DNA of 64,000 nucleotides from Macrostomum hystrix (GCA_950097015.1 CATNEN010000003.1:8106501-8170500), one strand, 5' to 3'; shown: positions 1-10,249, counted from the first letter of the stretch. Notes: generated by a model not told the origin, from the sequence alone. Made by a program: numbers and translations.

Positions 1-425
1 GTATCAAGAATGCCATATCATCTCGATATCGATCAGAGTATCAAGAATGCCATATCATCTCGATATCGATCAGAACATTAAAAATGTTATATTATTTCAA
101 AAATGGCACTCGCTATCAATCAGAGTATCAAGAATGCCATATCATCTCGATATCAATCAGAGTATCAAGAATGCCATATCATCTCGATATCGATCAGAGT
201 ATCAAGAATGCCATATCATCTCGATATCAATCAGAGTATCAAGAATGCCATATCATCTCGATATCAACCAGAGTATCGAGAATGCCATATCATCTCGATA
301 TCAATCAGAGTATCAAGAATGCCATATCATCTCGATATCAATCAGAGTATCGAGAATGCCATATCATCTCGATATCAATCAGAACATTAAGAATGTTATA
401 TTATTTCAAAAATGGCACTCGCTAT
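1..425. repeat. 37-bp minisatellite, truncated by the window edge
   Basis: Tandem copies of a 37-bp unit containing AGAATGCCATATCATCTCGA. Near 75-115 and 385-420 a variant block (ACATTAAAAATGTTATATT, then CAAAAATGGCACTCGCTAT) interrupts the array. Short open frames across it in several registers are repeat artefacts. It lies just beyond the Ig-like exon, so probably in the next intron of that minus-strand gene. Confidence 0.95.
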
Positions 426-499
426 GAAATACGAGATGATCGTAGAGCTTCAAGAGCGCCATATAATTTTTAAATGCATTTTAAGCAATCCAGACTCAC

Positions 500-3400
500 T
501 GATGATCCGAAATGTGACGCTAGTATCATTCCGCTGAATAGTAGAATTGTATCGCTTAGGAAACATGGCCCATGGTTGATTTAACTGCCAGAAGCTGTTG
601 TCGACAATGAGTTTTGGCTGCGAAGTTGGACTCTGGTTGAAATCAGTCAGATCAGATTCCAATAAGGCAGTAAATGGCATCTGAGAGTGGAATCGAACTA
701 TTGATGGCACGGTTGTGACGCCAAATGGTGGAGCGCCATCAAAGGCGCAGGTGACTTCAATGCGTGCGCCTTCTTGACAGCTTCTACTAGACAGTGTGAC
801 AGAAGTTCGGGCTGCTTGAAAAGTGTCTAGACAAATAGAAAAAAATGTAATATGAAACTGTGCTCAAATTTGATTTATCTACTACTAACTACTACTAATA
901 GTAGATATAATAGTTAACATAGGGTGCTTTTCTGTGTAGGGTCAGGGTTAGGGGACAGAAACAGTGCATAGACAGCGCACAGATGGCACACAGATTATCC
1001 CTCCAAAATGTATTCCGGCGCATGCTGTGCCACCTTCCTGACTATGGCCATAGCTATAGCAGAACACTACTTTAAAGCATATAAACTATAATGAAAGATA
1101 TAACCAAAAGGTCAATGTTTTGAATTTGAAAACATTTACTTGCAATTTAAGTCATGTAGTCAGCCACTGAAATATTTGGTAAAATCTACCACCTTCCTTG
1201 ACTATGGGCTGTTGACAAGGGGTGTCCAAAAAGTAGTGGGAATTTTCAATGTAGCTCATAGACTTTGTATTCAGATAAAATAATTTCGTTAACTTTTCTT
1301 GAAACTGGATTTATCAATATATGCAATATTTTTTTGCCAATATCTTCTGGGATTAAAAGTTATGAGCCATTTAGCACAGTTGCCCAGGGTACAACTTACA
1401 GAAGATGACATTTTGAAGGCTTTCAATGAAGAAAGTTTGCTTTGTACTATTTCTGCATTAGGTTTACACGATGATGCCTACAGAAATCCTTGAGCATGTT
1501 TATGGGCTCAACATGAGAACTATGCTCATGCAAGCTTCACCAAAGCCAGGCAATCTCAAGCTTTAGATGCAAGCCAGCTCAACCAAGCATTTGTCAACTT
1601 GCGCATTTGAAGCATCTGAAGATTGTGCAAACATGTTGGACATCCACTGATGCTGCTGCTTTTTTTGATTGTCACGGCCCCTTGACAATTGATTTCCTAG
1701 AGCCAAACACAACTGTGAATGTGGAGCACTACATCTTGTCTCAGAAGAAGCTCAAGGCTGACATCCACAATAAACGGCACAGTGGAATCAAGCCCTCAGT
1801 TCTCCACCATGACAATGCCCGACTGCACAGGGCTTCAAAGACAGTAGAAGCAATTCAGGGCATGAAGTTTGAATTCTTGCCTCACCCACCCTACTCCCCT
1901 GACTTGGCGCCAGCAGACTTTTGTCTTTTTCCGAGACAGAAGGAGCTGCCTTGAGGCAAAGTCTACGCAAATCATTACTGCCTTGAAGAAGAGGTTTGGC
2001 GCATCCTTGTTTTTGCAATTCCCAAGGAGCAATAGGCCTATGCTCATGCAATTTATTTGTTGTGCACTTGCTGTGAAAAGTGCATCAGCTGCAAAGGCGA
2101 CTACATGGAGAAGGTCTCTATCCCTGACAAAAAGGACATTTGAGTTGACGTTAAGATGAACTTCAATGGGATTACGACTGATAGTTTGTTGTCATGTTTC
2201 ATCTTAATTACTACTTTTTTAAGTTTCTCTAAGTTGTACCCTGGGGAACTGCACTAAATTGTTCAGAACTTTTAAATGCCAGAAGATAATAGCAAAATGA
2301 AAAAAGTATTACAGAGATACATAAATCTGCTTTCATAAAATGTATAGGAGTTTAATGTGTCTGAATCCAATTATGAGCCATAGTCAGGAAGGTGGCAGTT
2401 TGGTCGGAAAATTCCGGCGCACACAAGCCCTTTTTGGGCACACAACGGCGCACAACGGCGCACAACGGCGCACACCAGAGGACACCGGCGCATGGCGGCG
2501 CGGCGCGGCGGGCGCTGCGCAACATGCAGCGTTACCCTTGTGGCGATCCCATGTAACGATGTAAGTCGTTACTTGTTACAGTACACTATTCACTGTTCTA
2601 TCTAATGTAACACTGCATTCTACCAAAAAATAAAAATAAAATAAAATATTTTCCTTTTCCTTTTTACCTTTGTTTTTGCCATTTGCTTACTTTTTATGTT
2701 TGTTTTGTTTTAAAAATCAGAAATTATATTAAAAATTTTTTAAATTTCTTTTTTCGGTTAAACGATCTCAATTTCTCATAATATAATATAGATAGCCCGT
2801 AACCGTCCCGTATTAACCATTATATTCTCTTGTCTCGTGACTCGACTCTCGTGTAACGTTTATTTATTTCATTCATTATTCATTTATGAGAATAGAATGA
2901 GTTCGCCGTTCGTTCGTAGGGTTTATTGAAAATATTGGCGCACAAAAATTGTTGCTATGTTGTAAAAAAAGGTCTTTTATTGTCGCAAGGCAGCTAGTGG
3001 CGGGCGCACAACGGCGCACACGAGGGTTTTTGTGTCGGCGCACGGCGCACAATTTTGGGAGAGGCCAAAATTTGTTCCGGCGCACACTCTGCCACCTTCC
3101 TGACTATGGATTATGAGCTACATTGAAAATTCCCACTACTTTTTGGACATCTCTCATATATAGAAATAAAAATGTAGAGATTGATGAAAATTCTAAACTC
3201 TGATAAAATTAACAAGGCATTTCTTAAAGTGCAAAAATTCTTTAAATGTTAAAAATGCTAAAAATGTATATCATGCCTACTAGGCCTACTCAGATCGGAT
3301 AAGAATTGGCCAATTGTTTCAAGCATGGAAGCAGATAAAAAAATCTGCTTGCACTGCTCTGGCATGTAAATAATATGACTTCATGCAGCACTTAAATACA

Positions 3401-3516
3401 TTAGCTAATTGACAGAGTCCGAGAAGAGAGAACTTACATGCTGGGACAAATAGAAATGACAGTGCCAATAAGAAAAACTTGATTATGGAAGCATTTTTGC
3501 TAATGAATGGAGCCAT
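500..3516 (-). CDS. Immunoglobulin-superfamily protein, first two coding exons (partial)
   Basis: Two exons are proposed on the minus strand. Exon 1 (3516-3438) encodes 26 residues that look like a signal peptide: MAPFISKN, then a hydrophobic run KFFLLALSFLFVPA. It ends at a strong GTAAGT donor after one base of a codon. Exon 2 (826-500) follows a pyrimidine-rich TTTCTATTTGTCTAG acceptor and ends at GTGAGT. It is 327 bp, exactly 109 codons, and phase 1 on both sides, the usual pattern for extracellular Ig-domain exons. The join restores the frame (YTFQAARTSVTLSS). Exon 2 has an Ig-like B-strand cysteine (RIEVTCAF) and a later strand TSVTFRII; the F-strand cysteine would be in the next exon, beyond the window. 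The intron (3437-827) holds nested transposons. The fold is inferred from pattern and phase only; the protein family is not identified. Confidence 0.5.
1003..1207. repeat. Two truncated 3' ends of the hAT-type element
   Basis: At 1003-1047 and about 1186-1207 the sequence repeats the right end of the complete element at 2378-3109 (GCCACCTTCCTGACTATGG, the first preceded by ATTCCGGCGCA). No left ends are seen, so these are truncated relics next to the mariner. Confidence 0.6.
1340..2159 (+). pseudogene. mariner transposase remnant
   Basis: Pieces of a mariner transposase in several frames. At 1607-1954 the frame contains the catalytic segments HHDNARLHRA and PPYSPDLAPADF, the second and third aspartates of the D,D34D triad. 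Further on, a shifted frame reads CEKCISCKGDYMEK, the usual mariner C-terminal region. Stops and frameshifts break the protein near 1493 and near 1950, so it cannot encode a working enzyme. Upstream residues (about 1360-1493, LTEDDILKAFNEE) may be a further part but are not diagnostic. Confidence 0.85.
2378..3109. mobile_element. Non-autonomous hAT-type element (732 bp) with 8-bp target duplication
   Basis: The inverted ends start CCATAGTCAGGAAGGTGGCA and match over 21 bp. The element is flanked by a perfect 8-bp duplication ATTATGAG (2370-2377 and 3110-3117). It is inserted at the inner edge of the right inverted repeat of the mariner. It has no transposase frame. Both subterminal regions are packed with GGCGCAC motifs (2417-2500 and 2936-3080). 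An 8-bp duplication fits the hAT superfamily; Merlin and P also make about 8 bp, so the class is inferred. Confidence 0.85.
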
Positions 3517-5188
3517 TGTATATTATAGGTGGAGAGTATATTAGGCAACTGTATACAAATTTATTTTTTCGGAAAATATTAAATTATTACAGAATCTGAA
3601 ACCGCGCTGCCTAGAGACTAAACTTAGGGTGTCAATGAATAAAAGATGCGGCCTTTAAAATCCCATTCCAGGAAACAGTGAAAAAAGCATTTTATAAAAT
3701 TTACAAATAACATATAACATATAACAAATGGATGATGACAATGCTTGCTTCTGCGCGAATTTCGTGAAGTAAAATTAAATTTTTTGGCAGTTTTAAAAAA
3801 GCGAAAGCATATCACTCCAGAATTAGACATAATTTTCCTGCGATTTTACTAAGTAAAATACAACATATACAATTCAATTTATAATTAACGAAGGAAACCC
3901 AACTATGTGAAAAGCAAGGAGAACTGTACTATAACGCTTAAATTTAGGTTCTTGTCTAGAAGACGGTATAACGAATATTTTCTAATGGTCTAGTACTCTA
4001 TTCAATAAAGATATACTTGTTTTCTGTTCAATGTTTTCTGTCCAATAATTAGTTTCCGACGTCTGATGACTTTCTGGGTGACGTCGATGGAAAAATTGTT
4101 TTACGGGTTAACTCTACTGTGAATAATTGATGCTCTGAACTTAGTGTTTTATATACACAAACAATACTATTCAAGATATTTTCATTTAAGAAGCAGAAGC
4201 GTGTAAACGCTTCTGAAGCGTGTACTCTGAAGCGTGTAAACGCGCGTATGACTGCGTGTAAGTGTCATCATAACTTATATTAAAATGATGCTTTAACTCA
4301 GAATTTGGTATTTTAATGATTGCATCTAACGTTTACATTTTTATATTTTTGTACACGCGTCTAGAGTATGTAGTCTTGTGACTTCTTTAAAACATTAAAT
4401 CGTAGTATGAATTATTTTTTTCATAGTAAGGCCAGAGCAATTCTCCGAATCGATTTGAGTCGTATCCTTCAAACCCAGTCTGCAGACTAAGATTGCTATA
4501 CTCTACGTTTCCATACTAAGTCCATAAATACCAACTGAAAAGATTTTTTTTACTATCGACTGTGCCCTCCTCGAATATTCAATATAGAATGCATAGATGC
4601 ATTTCTCAGTGCATATAGCCGAATACGAGCTAGCAGTATTTCCAAATAGTTCACCCACGATCGGCCAGCGACTGAGGCATGCATGGGATTACATAGTTCT
4701 TCTGGGCTCCAATAGAAGCGACTTGGACCAGTCTTTTACGCTCTTTTTTCTTTCTCTCTATATCGTCGATATCATATTTGATAGCTGGCGATTCAAAAGC
4801 CTCGCAGGGCTCACATAGCACAATAGAGACTCAAACGAAGTCCCATTGACTAACTGCAAAAGACAGAAGATCTCGCCTAGAGTTAGCTCAAATTTATTGC
4901 CAATTGAGACTTCTGGAGCGCTTAAAAGATGCTGGTATGAAAATTGGTACGGAAAATCGAGAAGGTCTGCAACAGTCCAGCTGGAGAGTCGACGAGTCGA
5001 GAATGTTTGAAAACCAGCTGGTCGCATTTGTGGTAGCGAAAACCACTCAACCCTCCAACCCTCCAACTGGAGACAACTCTTTTAAAGTGTGCATTAAAAT
5101 AGCCGCAAGCCTTAAGCTAGATCTAAACTAAAAAAAACTAGCGTTTCGTTTAGCTGAACCTTTGCCAGCAAGCTTGACAAGCCAAGAA
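3517..5188. other. Intergenic, no gene recognised
   Basis: AT-rich sequence between the divergently placed Ig-like gene (minus) and the lysine-rich protein gene (plus). The short frames here lack coding character. Around 4197-4260 there are imperfect repeats of GAAGCGTGTAAACGC. The promoters of both neighbours must lie here, but no convincing core element could be picked. Confidence 0.5.
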
Positions 5189-5843
5189 ATGAAGCTGATC
5201 TTTGCGTTGGCCGTTGTTGCCGTTGTCGTCCTGTGTCGTAAGTGGAACTTCCGATATTCCTACATTCAGTCGAAAATGCAATAAACTTCGCATCAATAAA
5301 ATGCTTAATAAACTTTTCAGTTGTGGAGTCTGCTCCTGCTAGGGGCAGAGGTTCTGCCAGGCCCGGCGCTGTTGGCAAGAAGGCCGGAAAACCCGCCGGT
5401 AAAAAGGCCGGAAAACCCGCCGGTAAGAAGGCCGGAAAACCCGCCGGTAAGAAGGCCGGAAAACCCGCCGGTAAAAAGGCCGGCAAGCCCGCTGTTAAGA
5501 AGGCCGGAAAACCCGCCGGTAAGAAGGTCGGAAAACCCGCCGGTAAGAAGGCCGGAAAACCCGCCGGTAAGAAGGCCGGAAAACCCGCCGGTAAGAAGGC
5601 CGGAAAACCCGCCGGTAAGAAGGCCGGAAAACCCGCCGCTAAGAAGGCTGCCAAGCCAGCTGGTAAGAAGGCCGGAAAACCCGCCGGCAAGAAGGCTGGA
5701 AAAGCCGCAGGAAAGGGTCGCAAGCCTCTCTTCAGACCCTCGGCTGGTTGGAGCATGGAAGGTGAGCTCACTTAAAGCATTGAGATCTTGCTTTTGGTTT
5801 TAAAGGCCAGCAAAGTATCACATTTTACTAAATTTCAGCCTAA
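5189..5843 (+). CDS. Secreted lysine-rich octapeptide-repeat protein
   Basis: Three-exon gene: 5189-5237, 5321-5761 and 5839-5843, encoding 164 residues. Exon 1 is a signal peptide (MKLIFALAVVAVVVLC) ending at GTAAGT. The join through CTT gives LVESAPARGRGSARPGAVG, so cleavage is likely near ESA-PAR. The mature protein is about 15 near-perfect octapeptides KKAGKPAG, then GKGRKPLFRPSAGWSMEA. Exon 2 ends at GTGAGC; the third exon supplies only the last codon and stop after TTTCAG. The composition resembles histone H1 tails and protamines, but the signal peptide argues for export. Possible roles are a cationic mucus, adhesive or antimicrobial protein; none is shown by the sequence. The 24-bp coding repeat is almost identical between copies, so repeat number may vary. 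Confidence 0.8.
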
Positions 5844-5937
5844 AGACGCAACATGCACAGAGACGCGCCCGAGCTGTCAACACGGCCGGACAATTATGTT
5901 TCATGACAAGCATATACTAATTGAACTATACATTTGA

Positions 5938-5943
5938 AATAAA
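5938..5943 (+). terminator. Polyadenylation signal of the lysine-rich protein gene
   Basis: AATAAA about 95 bp after the stop codon, in TTGAAATAAACAGG. Confidence 0.6.
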
Positions 5944-7205
5944 CAGGCTTTCCTTGAAATTTAACACTATTTCAACATTATTATTGGCTGATGGAAATTG
6001 CCAAATAAAATACTAACGTAGACAATTCTACAAGAATTATGGCAAGGCAATCGGTAATGGAGACTTTTAACACTGCATGATCAATATGCTGCATCCTGAC
6101 TCCAATCTTTCTATGCTTTTTCTCCTCCTTTGAAGCTTTCTTAACTTTAAAGGTAATGTTAATTACCATCAGAGTTTTACTATTAGTTCAGTTTTTCAGC
6201 TAAAATTGTTTTAGTGACAAAAGAGATATCTTTCGTTCGTAAGAGAACTATAACAATCCACTCTGTCTGGGGCGCTGCCACGGAAGGTTGGCTTGGTGCT
6301 TGCTAATTAAACTACGCTTTTAAAGGCCGAACCGAACCAGCAACAGTAAGACCTGACGATAAAGAGGTGTTCTAGTATAGTCTGTATAGATCTAAATATT
6401 TTCGACGAGATCAACAGATCATAGAGTATAGTTTCATGTTGGTAAAGACAGACGTTCACGCCATGTTACCATGTTATTTTCAATCTCTTAACTATTATAA
6501 CAAGTACAGAAAGGCACCTATTAAAAAATAAAAAAATCCTTCAATAATTTTTTTTATTTAAGGAAAAAGCATTAACGCACCATTTAACGGCAAAGAAAAT
6601 CACAGTACCAGATGTTATGCGTGTATACCTTCGATGCATGATTAGCGTCATCGAGTCTAAGGTACGAGCGTAAGTGGACCGCTTATTGATCGATGAAAGA
6701 ACGATTATTGTTGTGGTTAAAACATTGTCTTTTAAAAATGAATTGGCAGTTAGTTAAAGAAGTTCCTAAATTTATTCGATGCTTAAATAACAAAAACAGA
6801 CGTGCCTATCTGTTTCTAGTCTTTAGATTTCAAAATTTGCATGCAAGCCAGAAACATCGCCTTGCAAACTTTTTGTGTCCTTTAATTTAAACAATTAAGT
6901 TAGTTAAAATTCAACCCGGGCCACCGTTCGGCAAAATATGTTTGCCTTAGAAAACCAACCTCTATTCACCTGCTGAAGAATTATTGAATAATTGACACAT
7001 GACTATAAACAAGGAAAGAAAAAGGTTTAATCCTCGCAAAGTTTCCATTTTCCCACACGCCATACAATCTTACCAACTGAATAGATGGAAAATAATGAAC
7101 CCAAAGACAGCTAGAAGAGAACTGAACCAGCTGCGCTCTGGTGCACTTTATTGAGACGCTAGAACAAGCCAGATGGAGTAGAGTTGACAGTTGACGACGA
7201 AACGC
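5944..7205. other. Intergenic, no gene recognised
   Basis: No coding exon or repeat family is evident on either strand between the lysine-rich protein gene and the first lectin gene. Short open frames (for example 6693-6890) have no recognisable features. Confidence 0.5.
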
Positions 7206-7208
7206 ATC

Positions 7209-7215
7209 TATAAAA
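7209..7215 (+). promoter_or_regulatory. TATA box of the first lectin gene
   Basis: TATAAAA 71 bp before the start codon at 7286, leaving room for a short leader of about 40-45 bases. Confidence 0.55.
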
Positions 7216-7285
7216 TGTCAAAACTTGAAAAATTCACGAATCGCGACAAAAATTCTATCCCACCACCAATCCTTCACTCGCCACA

Positions 7286-8041
7286 ATGGCTGAGCTAAGA
7301 TTTATCGCAAACGCAACGCTGCTTCTGTTTATGGTTCGGTACTTCCTATGCTGTCAAGCCGATCGGAGCTTTACAGTTCAAAACAGCTACCTGTGCATCC
7401 GACCTGAGTTTGTTAGAAACCAATCTGCGACATCTCTCCGACACTGCTCCATGATGTGCTCCGAGATGGAAAACTGCCAGGCCTTCACCATGGCGGACGG
7501 TCCGTGTCAGCTGTTCGTGTTCAACAAGTGCAGCAAGTCGGTGAGGGACTGCAGCTGCTCCAGGAGAGGCCAGGTGTTTGTGAAGCAGCAGCCGGGACTC
7601 GAGGCTGGCCAGCTGTGTCCGACTGGCTACGGAGACGACCTGTGCGGAGTGAAGTACAAGCTGTACTTTGGCACGGGAACCTGGTGGCCGAGCAGGCAGA
7701 AGTGCGAGTCGGAGAGCGGTCTGGTGATCATGGCCGATGTGATGGACACCACAGAGATGATTCGCGTGGAGCAGATCTACAACAACCAGGCTGGAGGCAC
7801 ATCCATCTGGCTCGGCGGTCTTCAAGCTCCTGGCAGTCCGGAGCCAGCTGGAGGTTGGTACTGGGTCGGCTGCAACATCACCCTGGACGTCATTGTTTGG
7901 GGCAGTGGCGAGCCCAACAACGGCATGAGCCGAGAAAACACAATCGCGCGCTGGTACTATCACAATAAGCTCTCGGACTTGTGGGAGTCATCAACCACAC
8001 CTGGCGCTGTCCTGTGCGAGTGCGTGTCACCGTTTGACTGA
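7286..8041 (+). CDS. Secreted PAN/apple-like + C-type lectin protein, copy A
   Basis: Single-exon gene of 251 residues. A signal peptide covers about residues 1-25 (hydrophobic TLLLFMVRYFLCC). A cysteine-rich PAN/apple-like module follows, about 33-100 (C37, C54, C58, C64, C74, C82, C89, C91; CQAFTMADGPCQLFVFNKC). Residues 111-251 are a C-type lectin-like domain: C140, WLGG (175-178, the WIGL position), C196, the EPN calcium/sugar-binding tripeptide at 209-211, LSD at 229-231 where WND is usual, and a closing CEC. In known C-type lectins EPN favours mannose-type ligands; the altered WND makes calcium binding uncertain. The protein is probably secreted. Paralogues B, C and D share its central nucleotide sequence nearly base for base. 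Confidence 0.88.
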   Translation: MAELRFIANATLLLFMVRYFLCCQADRSFTVQNSYLCIRPEFVRNQSATSLRHCSMMCSEMENCQAFTMADGPCQLFVFNKCSKSVRDCSCSRRGQVFVKQQPGLEAGQLCPTGYGDDLCGVKYKLYFGTGTWWPSRQKCESESGLVIMADVMDTTEMIRVEQIYNNQAGGTSIWLGGLQAPGSPEPAGGWYWVGCNITLDVIVWGSGEPNNGMSRENTIARWYYHNKLSDLWESSTTPGAVLCECVSPFD

Positions 8042-8793
8042 GCGCTCTCAATGGAACTATGTATTATTCCTTTATCCATTGCTTTGTTCCTTTTTTAACA
8101 AGGAGTCAGTTTTCGTGCATTCTTCTAAAAATGCGCAACCTGTTTGCAACGCTTTGCTTTGAATTGAAAGATAGAATTGCATCTGATTTAGGTCACTAAT
8201 TTCTGAGCTGCTAATCGCATAATCAATTTGCTAAACTGTTCGATTGCAAATTACGTAATCTTTTTTAATTATCATCATATTACGTAAGTAAACTTCTTGC
8301 ATGCGTCGTAGCTTGTAGAACGAAAATTATTCACCTGGCCCCAGCCAATCACAGAGCACCACGTGCACTTAATTTTGGCGGCATGCATCAGAGCGAATAA
8401 GTTTTTTAGCGGTCGGCGAAGCACAAGTAAAGTAAAATCTTGGACAGAAAGTAGAAATTAGCATTAATAAAATAATAAACGAATCGCTTCAGGATTTAGC
8501 TCTGGTTCTTCTGGTAGCGAGTTTCCAGTATTGTTCGCTATTCCGCGTTATTTTTTTCACAGAGTTTAGAGTTTAAACAGAGGAAAATGAAAGTTACAAA
8601 GAGATATCGAAAATTATTTCTGAGTCCGATTTACTGATAGAAAAAATAGAGGCATGAATATCACAACACTTAGAGTGTCATGTTTGAACCATTGCTTCGA
8701 AATCATCTGCTAATAGTGTTTGCATAAGCTGGTAATGCAGCGTCAAGAGCTGAATCACCGAATCCTTGCACTGACGCCACTGATCACATTCGC
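8042..8793. other. Intergenic between convergent lectin copies A and B
   Basis: No gene seen. This holds the 3' flanks of copy A (plus) and copy B (minus). No repeat family was recognised. Confidence 0.5.
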
Positions 8794-9552
8794 TCAGTCG
8801 AAGGGAGACAGGCACTCACACAGGACAGCGCCAGGTGTGTCAGAGACTTCCCGAAAGTCCGTGAGTTTTTCGGTATAGAACACGCGCCCGATTGTATTTT
8901 CTGTATTGTAGTTATTGTTCGGCTCGCCACTGGCCCACAGACTGCCATCCACGGTGATGTTGCAGCCGACCCAGTACCAGCCACCTGCTGGCTCCGGACT
9001 ACCTGCTGGCTGGAAGCCTCCGAGCCAGATCGATTTGCCTCCAGCCTTGTTGTCGTAGATCTGGTCTACGCGGCTCATCTCTGTGGTGTCCATCACATCG
9101 GCCATGATCACCAGACCGCTCTCCGACTCGCACTTCTGCCTGCTCGGCCACCAGTAACCTACGCCGAAGTACAGCTTGTACTTCACTCCGCACAGGTCGT
9201 CTCCGTAGCCAGTCGGACACAGCTGGCCAGCCTCGAGTCCCGGCTGCTGCTTCACAAACACCTGGCCTCTCCTGGAGCAGCTGCAGTCCCTCACCGACTT
9301 GCTGCACTTGTCGAACACGAACAGCTGACATGGACCGTCAGCCATGGTGAAGGCCTGGCAGCTTGTCATCAGAAAGCACAGCACAGAACAGCGCACGAGT
9401 GACATGGCGACTGCTTGAGTCCTGACAAACTCAGGTCGGATGCACAGGTAGCCGATTTGGGCATCGAAAGTCACCCCGGCATAGCAGGGTACCAAGGATC
9501 GATGCACCAGCAACACCACCAGCAGGAAGCTTTTGTGCTCTGAGAATAGCAT
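8794..9552 (-). CDS. Secreted PAN/apple-like + C-type lectin protein, copy B
   Basis: Single-exon gene. The first ATG in frame is at 9552, giving 252 residues; the frame stays open further upstream but without ATG. The signal peptide is MLFSEHKSFLLVVLLVHRSL followed by VPCYA. The PAN-like module differs from A, C and D in its first third (VRTQAVAMSLVRCSVLC), then joins the shared tract at SCQAFTMADGPC. The lectin domain has WLGGF, an EPN site (GEPNNNYNTENTIG) and the end AVLCECLSPFD. It is convergent with copy A. It shares the WLGGFQPAGSPEP and NITVDGSLW segments with D rather than with A and C, so the family is a mosaic. Confidence 0.87.
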   Translation of the reverse strand: MLFSEHKSFLLVVLLVHRSLVPCYAGVTFDAQIGYLCIRPEFVRTQAVAMSLVRCSVLCFLMTSCQAFTMADGPCQLFVFDKCSKSVRDCSCSRRGQVFVKQQPGLEAGQLCPTGYGDDLCGVKYKLYFGVGYWWPSRQKCESESGLVIMADVMDTTEMSRVDQIYDNKAGGKSIWLGGFQPAGSPEPAGGWYWVGCNITVDGSLWASGEPNNNYNTENTIGRVFYTEKLTDFREVSDTPGAVLCECLSPFD

Positions 9553-9630
9553 GGCCCATCGAAAAACAGATTGCGGACTCTTTTTTACAGGTTGAGCTAA
9601 TCGTCTCAAAATATTTGAGCTTTTCTGCAG

Positions 9631-9637
9631 CTTTTAT
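9631..9637 (-). promoter_or_regulatory. TATA-like box of lectin copy B
   Basis: Reads ATAAAAG on the minus strand, about 80 bp upstream of the ATG at 9552. Confidence 0.35.
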
Positions 9638-9800
9638 GCACCAAGGTACCGGTTTTGACTAAGTGACTCAATTGTCTAAGCTGTCAATCAGTCGCATCTT
9701 TGGAGTAGAATATGCTTGATTTTTTAAATATCTCATTGTCTTGAGCCAGGAAGCGTTGAAGGCATATTTTTAGTTCAGAGCAATCGAATAATGGAAGAGA

Positions 9801-9808
9801 TATAAATA
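9801..9808 (+). promoter_or_regulatory. TATA box
   Basis: TATAAATA about 95 bp before the ATG at 9896, upstream of a signal-peptide-like start. Confidence 0.4.
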
Positions 9809-9895
9809 TCCTTTCAACGAATTCGAAATACAATTCCGAGTCGCAACTTGCAAAAATCAATCTAATTGAAGCTCATTGTTCTTTGAAAAAGCACA

Positions 9896-10249
9896 ATGCA
9901 TGCAAAAATAGTACTCGTTTTTGCAGCTGTCTTGTGTGGTTTATTGATTCGATTCGATTTCTATAATGAATGGTGTCACCTTGGATTGGGGTGGGGCACC
10001 AGTTTGGATTGGGGTGGGGCATCAGTTGGGATTGGGGTGGGACATCAGTTGGGATTGGGGTGGGGCATCACATTGGATTGGGGTGGGCATCACATTGGAT
10101 TGGGGTGGGGCATCACATTGGATTGGGGTGGGGCATCAGTTTGGCTTGGGGTGGTGCATCAGTTTGGCTTGGGGTGGGGCATCAGTTTGGCTAGGGCCGC
10201 ACTGAGGTGCAGTGCTAATTTGTGTATAGGGGTGAATGAAATACACTAG
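9896..10249 (+). CDS. Possible small secreted W/G-rich repeat protein, or a gene start overrun by a minisatellite
   Basis: A 117-codon open frame. The N-terminus is signal-peptide-like (MHAKIVLVFAAVLCGLL) and a TATA box lies upstream. From about residue 30 the frame is a 23-24-bp minisatellite, read as LGLGWGITLDWGG-type repeats. Because the unit length varies, the repeats are read in changing registers and all three frames stay open, so selection on the protein is doubtful. The true gene may be the signal exon only, with its remainder lost. Confidence 0.25.
   Translation: MHAKIVLVFAAVLCGLLIRFDFYNEWCHLGLGWGTSLDWGGASVGIGVGHQLGLGWGITLDWGGHHIGLGWGITLDWGGASVWLGVVHQFGLGWGISLARAALRCSANLCIGVNEIH
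9975..10195. repeat. 23-24-bp minisatellite
   Basis: About nine tandem copies of a unit containing GATTGGGGTGGGGCATCA, directly after the signal-peptide-like start at 9896. Confidence 0.9.

Larger units (their letters stand above)
1216..3155 (+). mobile_element. mariner-family transposon, degenerate, interrupted by an hAT-type element
   Basis: The ends are inverted repeats of about 38 bp: GTGTCCAAAAAGTAGTGGGA on the left from 1222, and its complement ending near 3150. Outer ends vary (AGGGG against GAGAG) and a clean TA duplication is not visible. Without the 740 bp of nested element and its target duplication, the mariner would be about 1.2 kb, a normal size. It carries a broken transposase reading frame. 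It sits in the intron of the Ig-like gene. Confidence 0.85.

Noticed and set aside
5321-5761. Histone H1 or protamine gene
   Set aside because: Composition fits, but the spliced signal exon and the absence of a globular H1 domain point to a secreted protein.
5112-5771. 219-codon minus frame opposite the lysine-rich repeat
   Set aside because: Mirror of the 24-bp coding repeat; the plus strand has signal peptide, introns and polyadenylation signal.
7346-7963. Long antisense frames opposite the lectin genes (also at 11480-12100 and 15488-16153)
   Set aside because: Shadow frames of GC-rich conserved codons; all hallmarks (signal peptide, cysteines, EPN) are on the sense strand.
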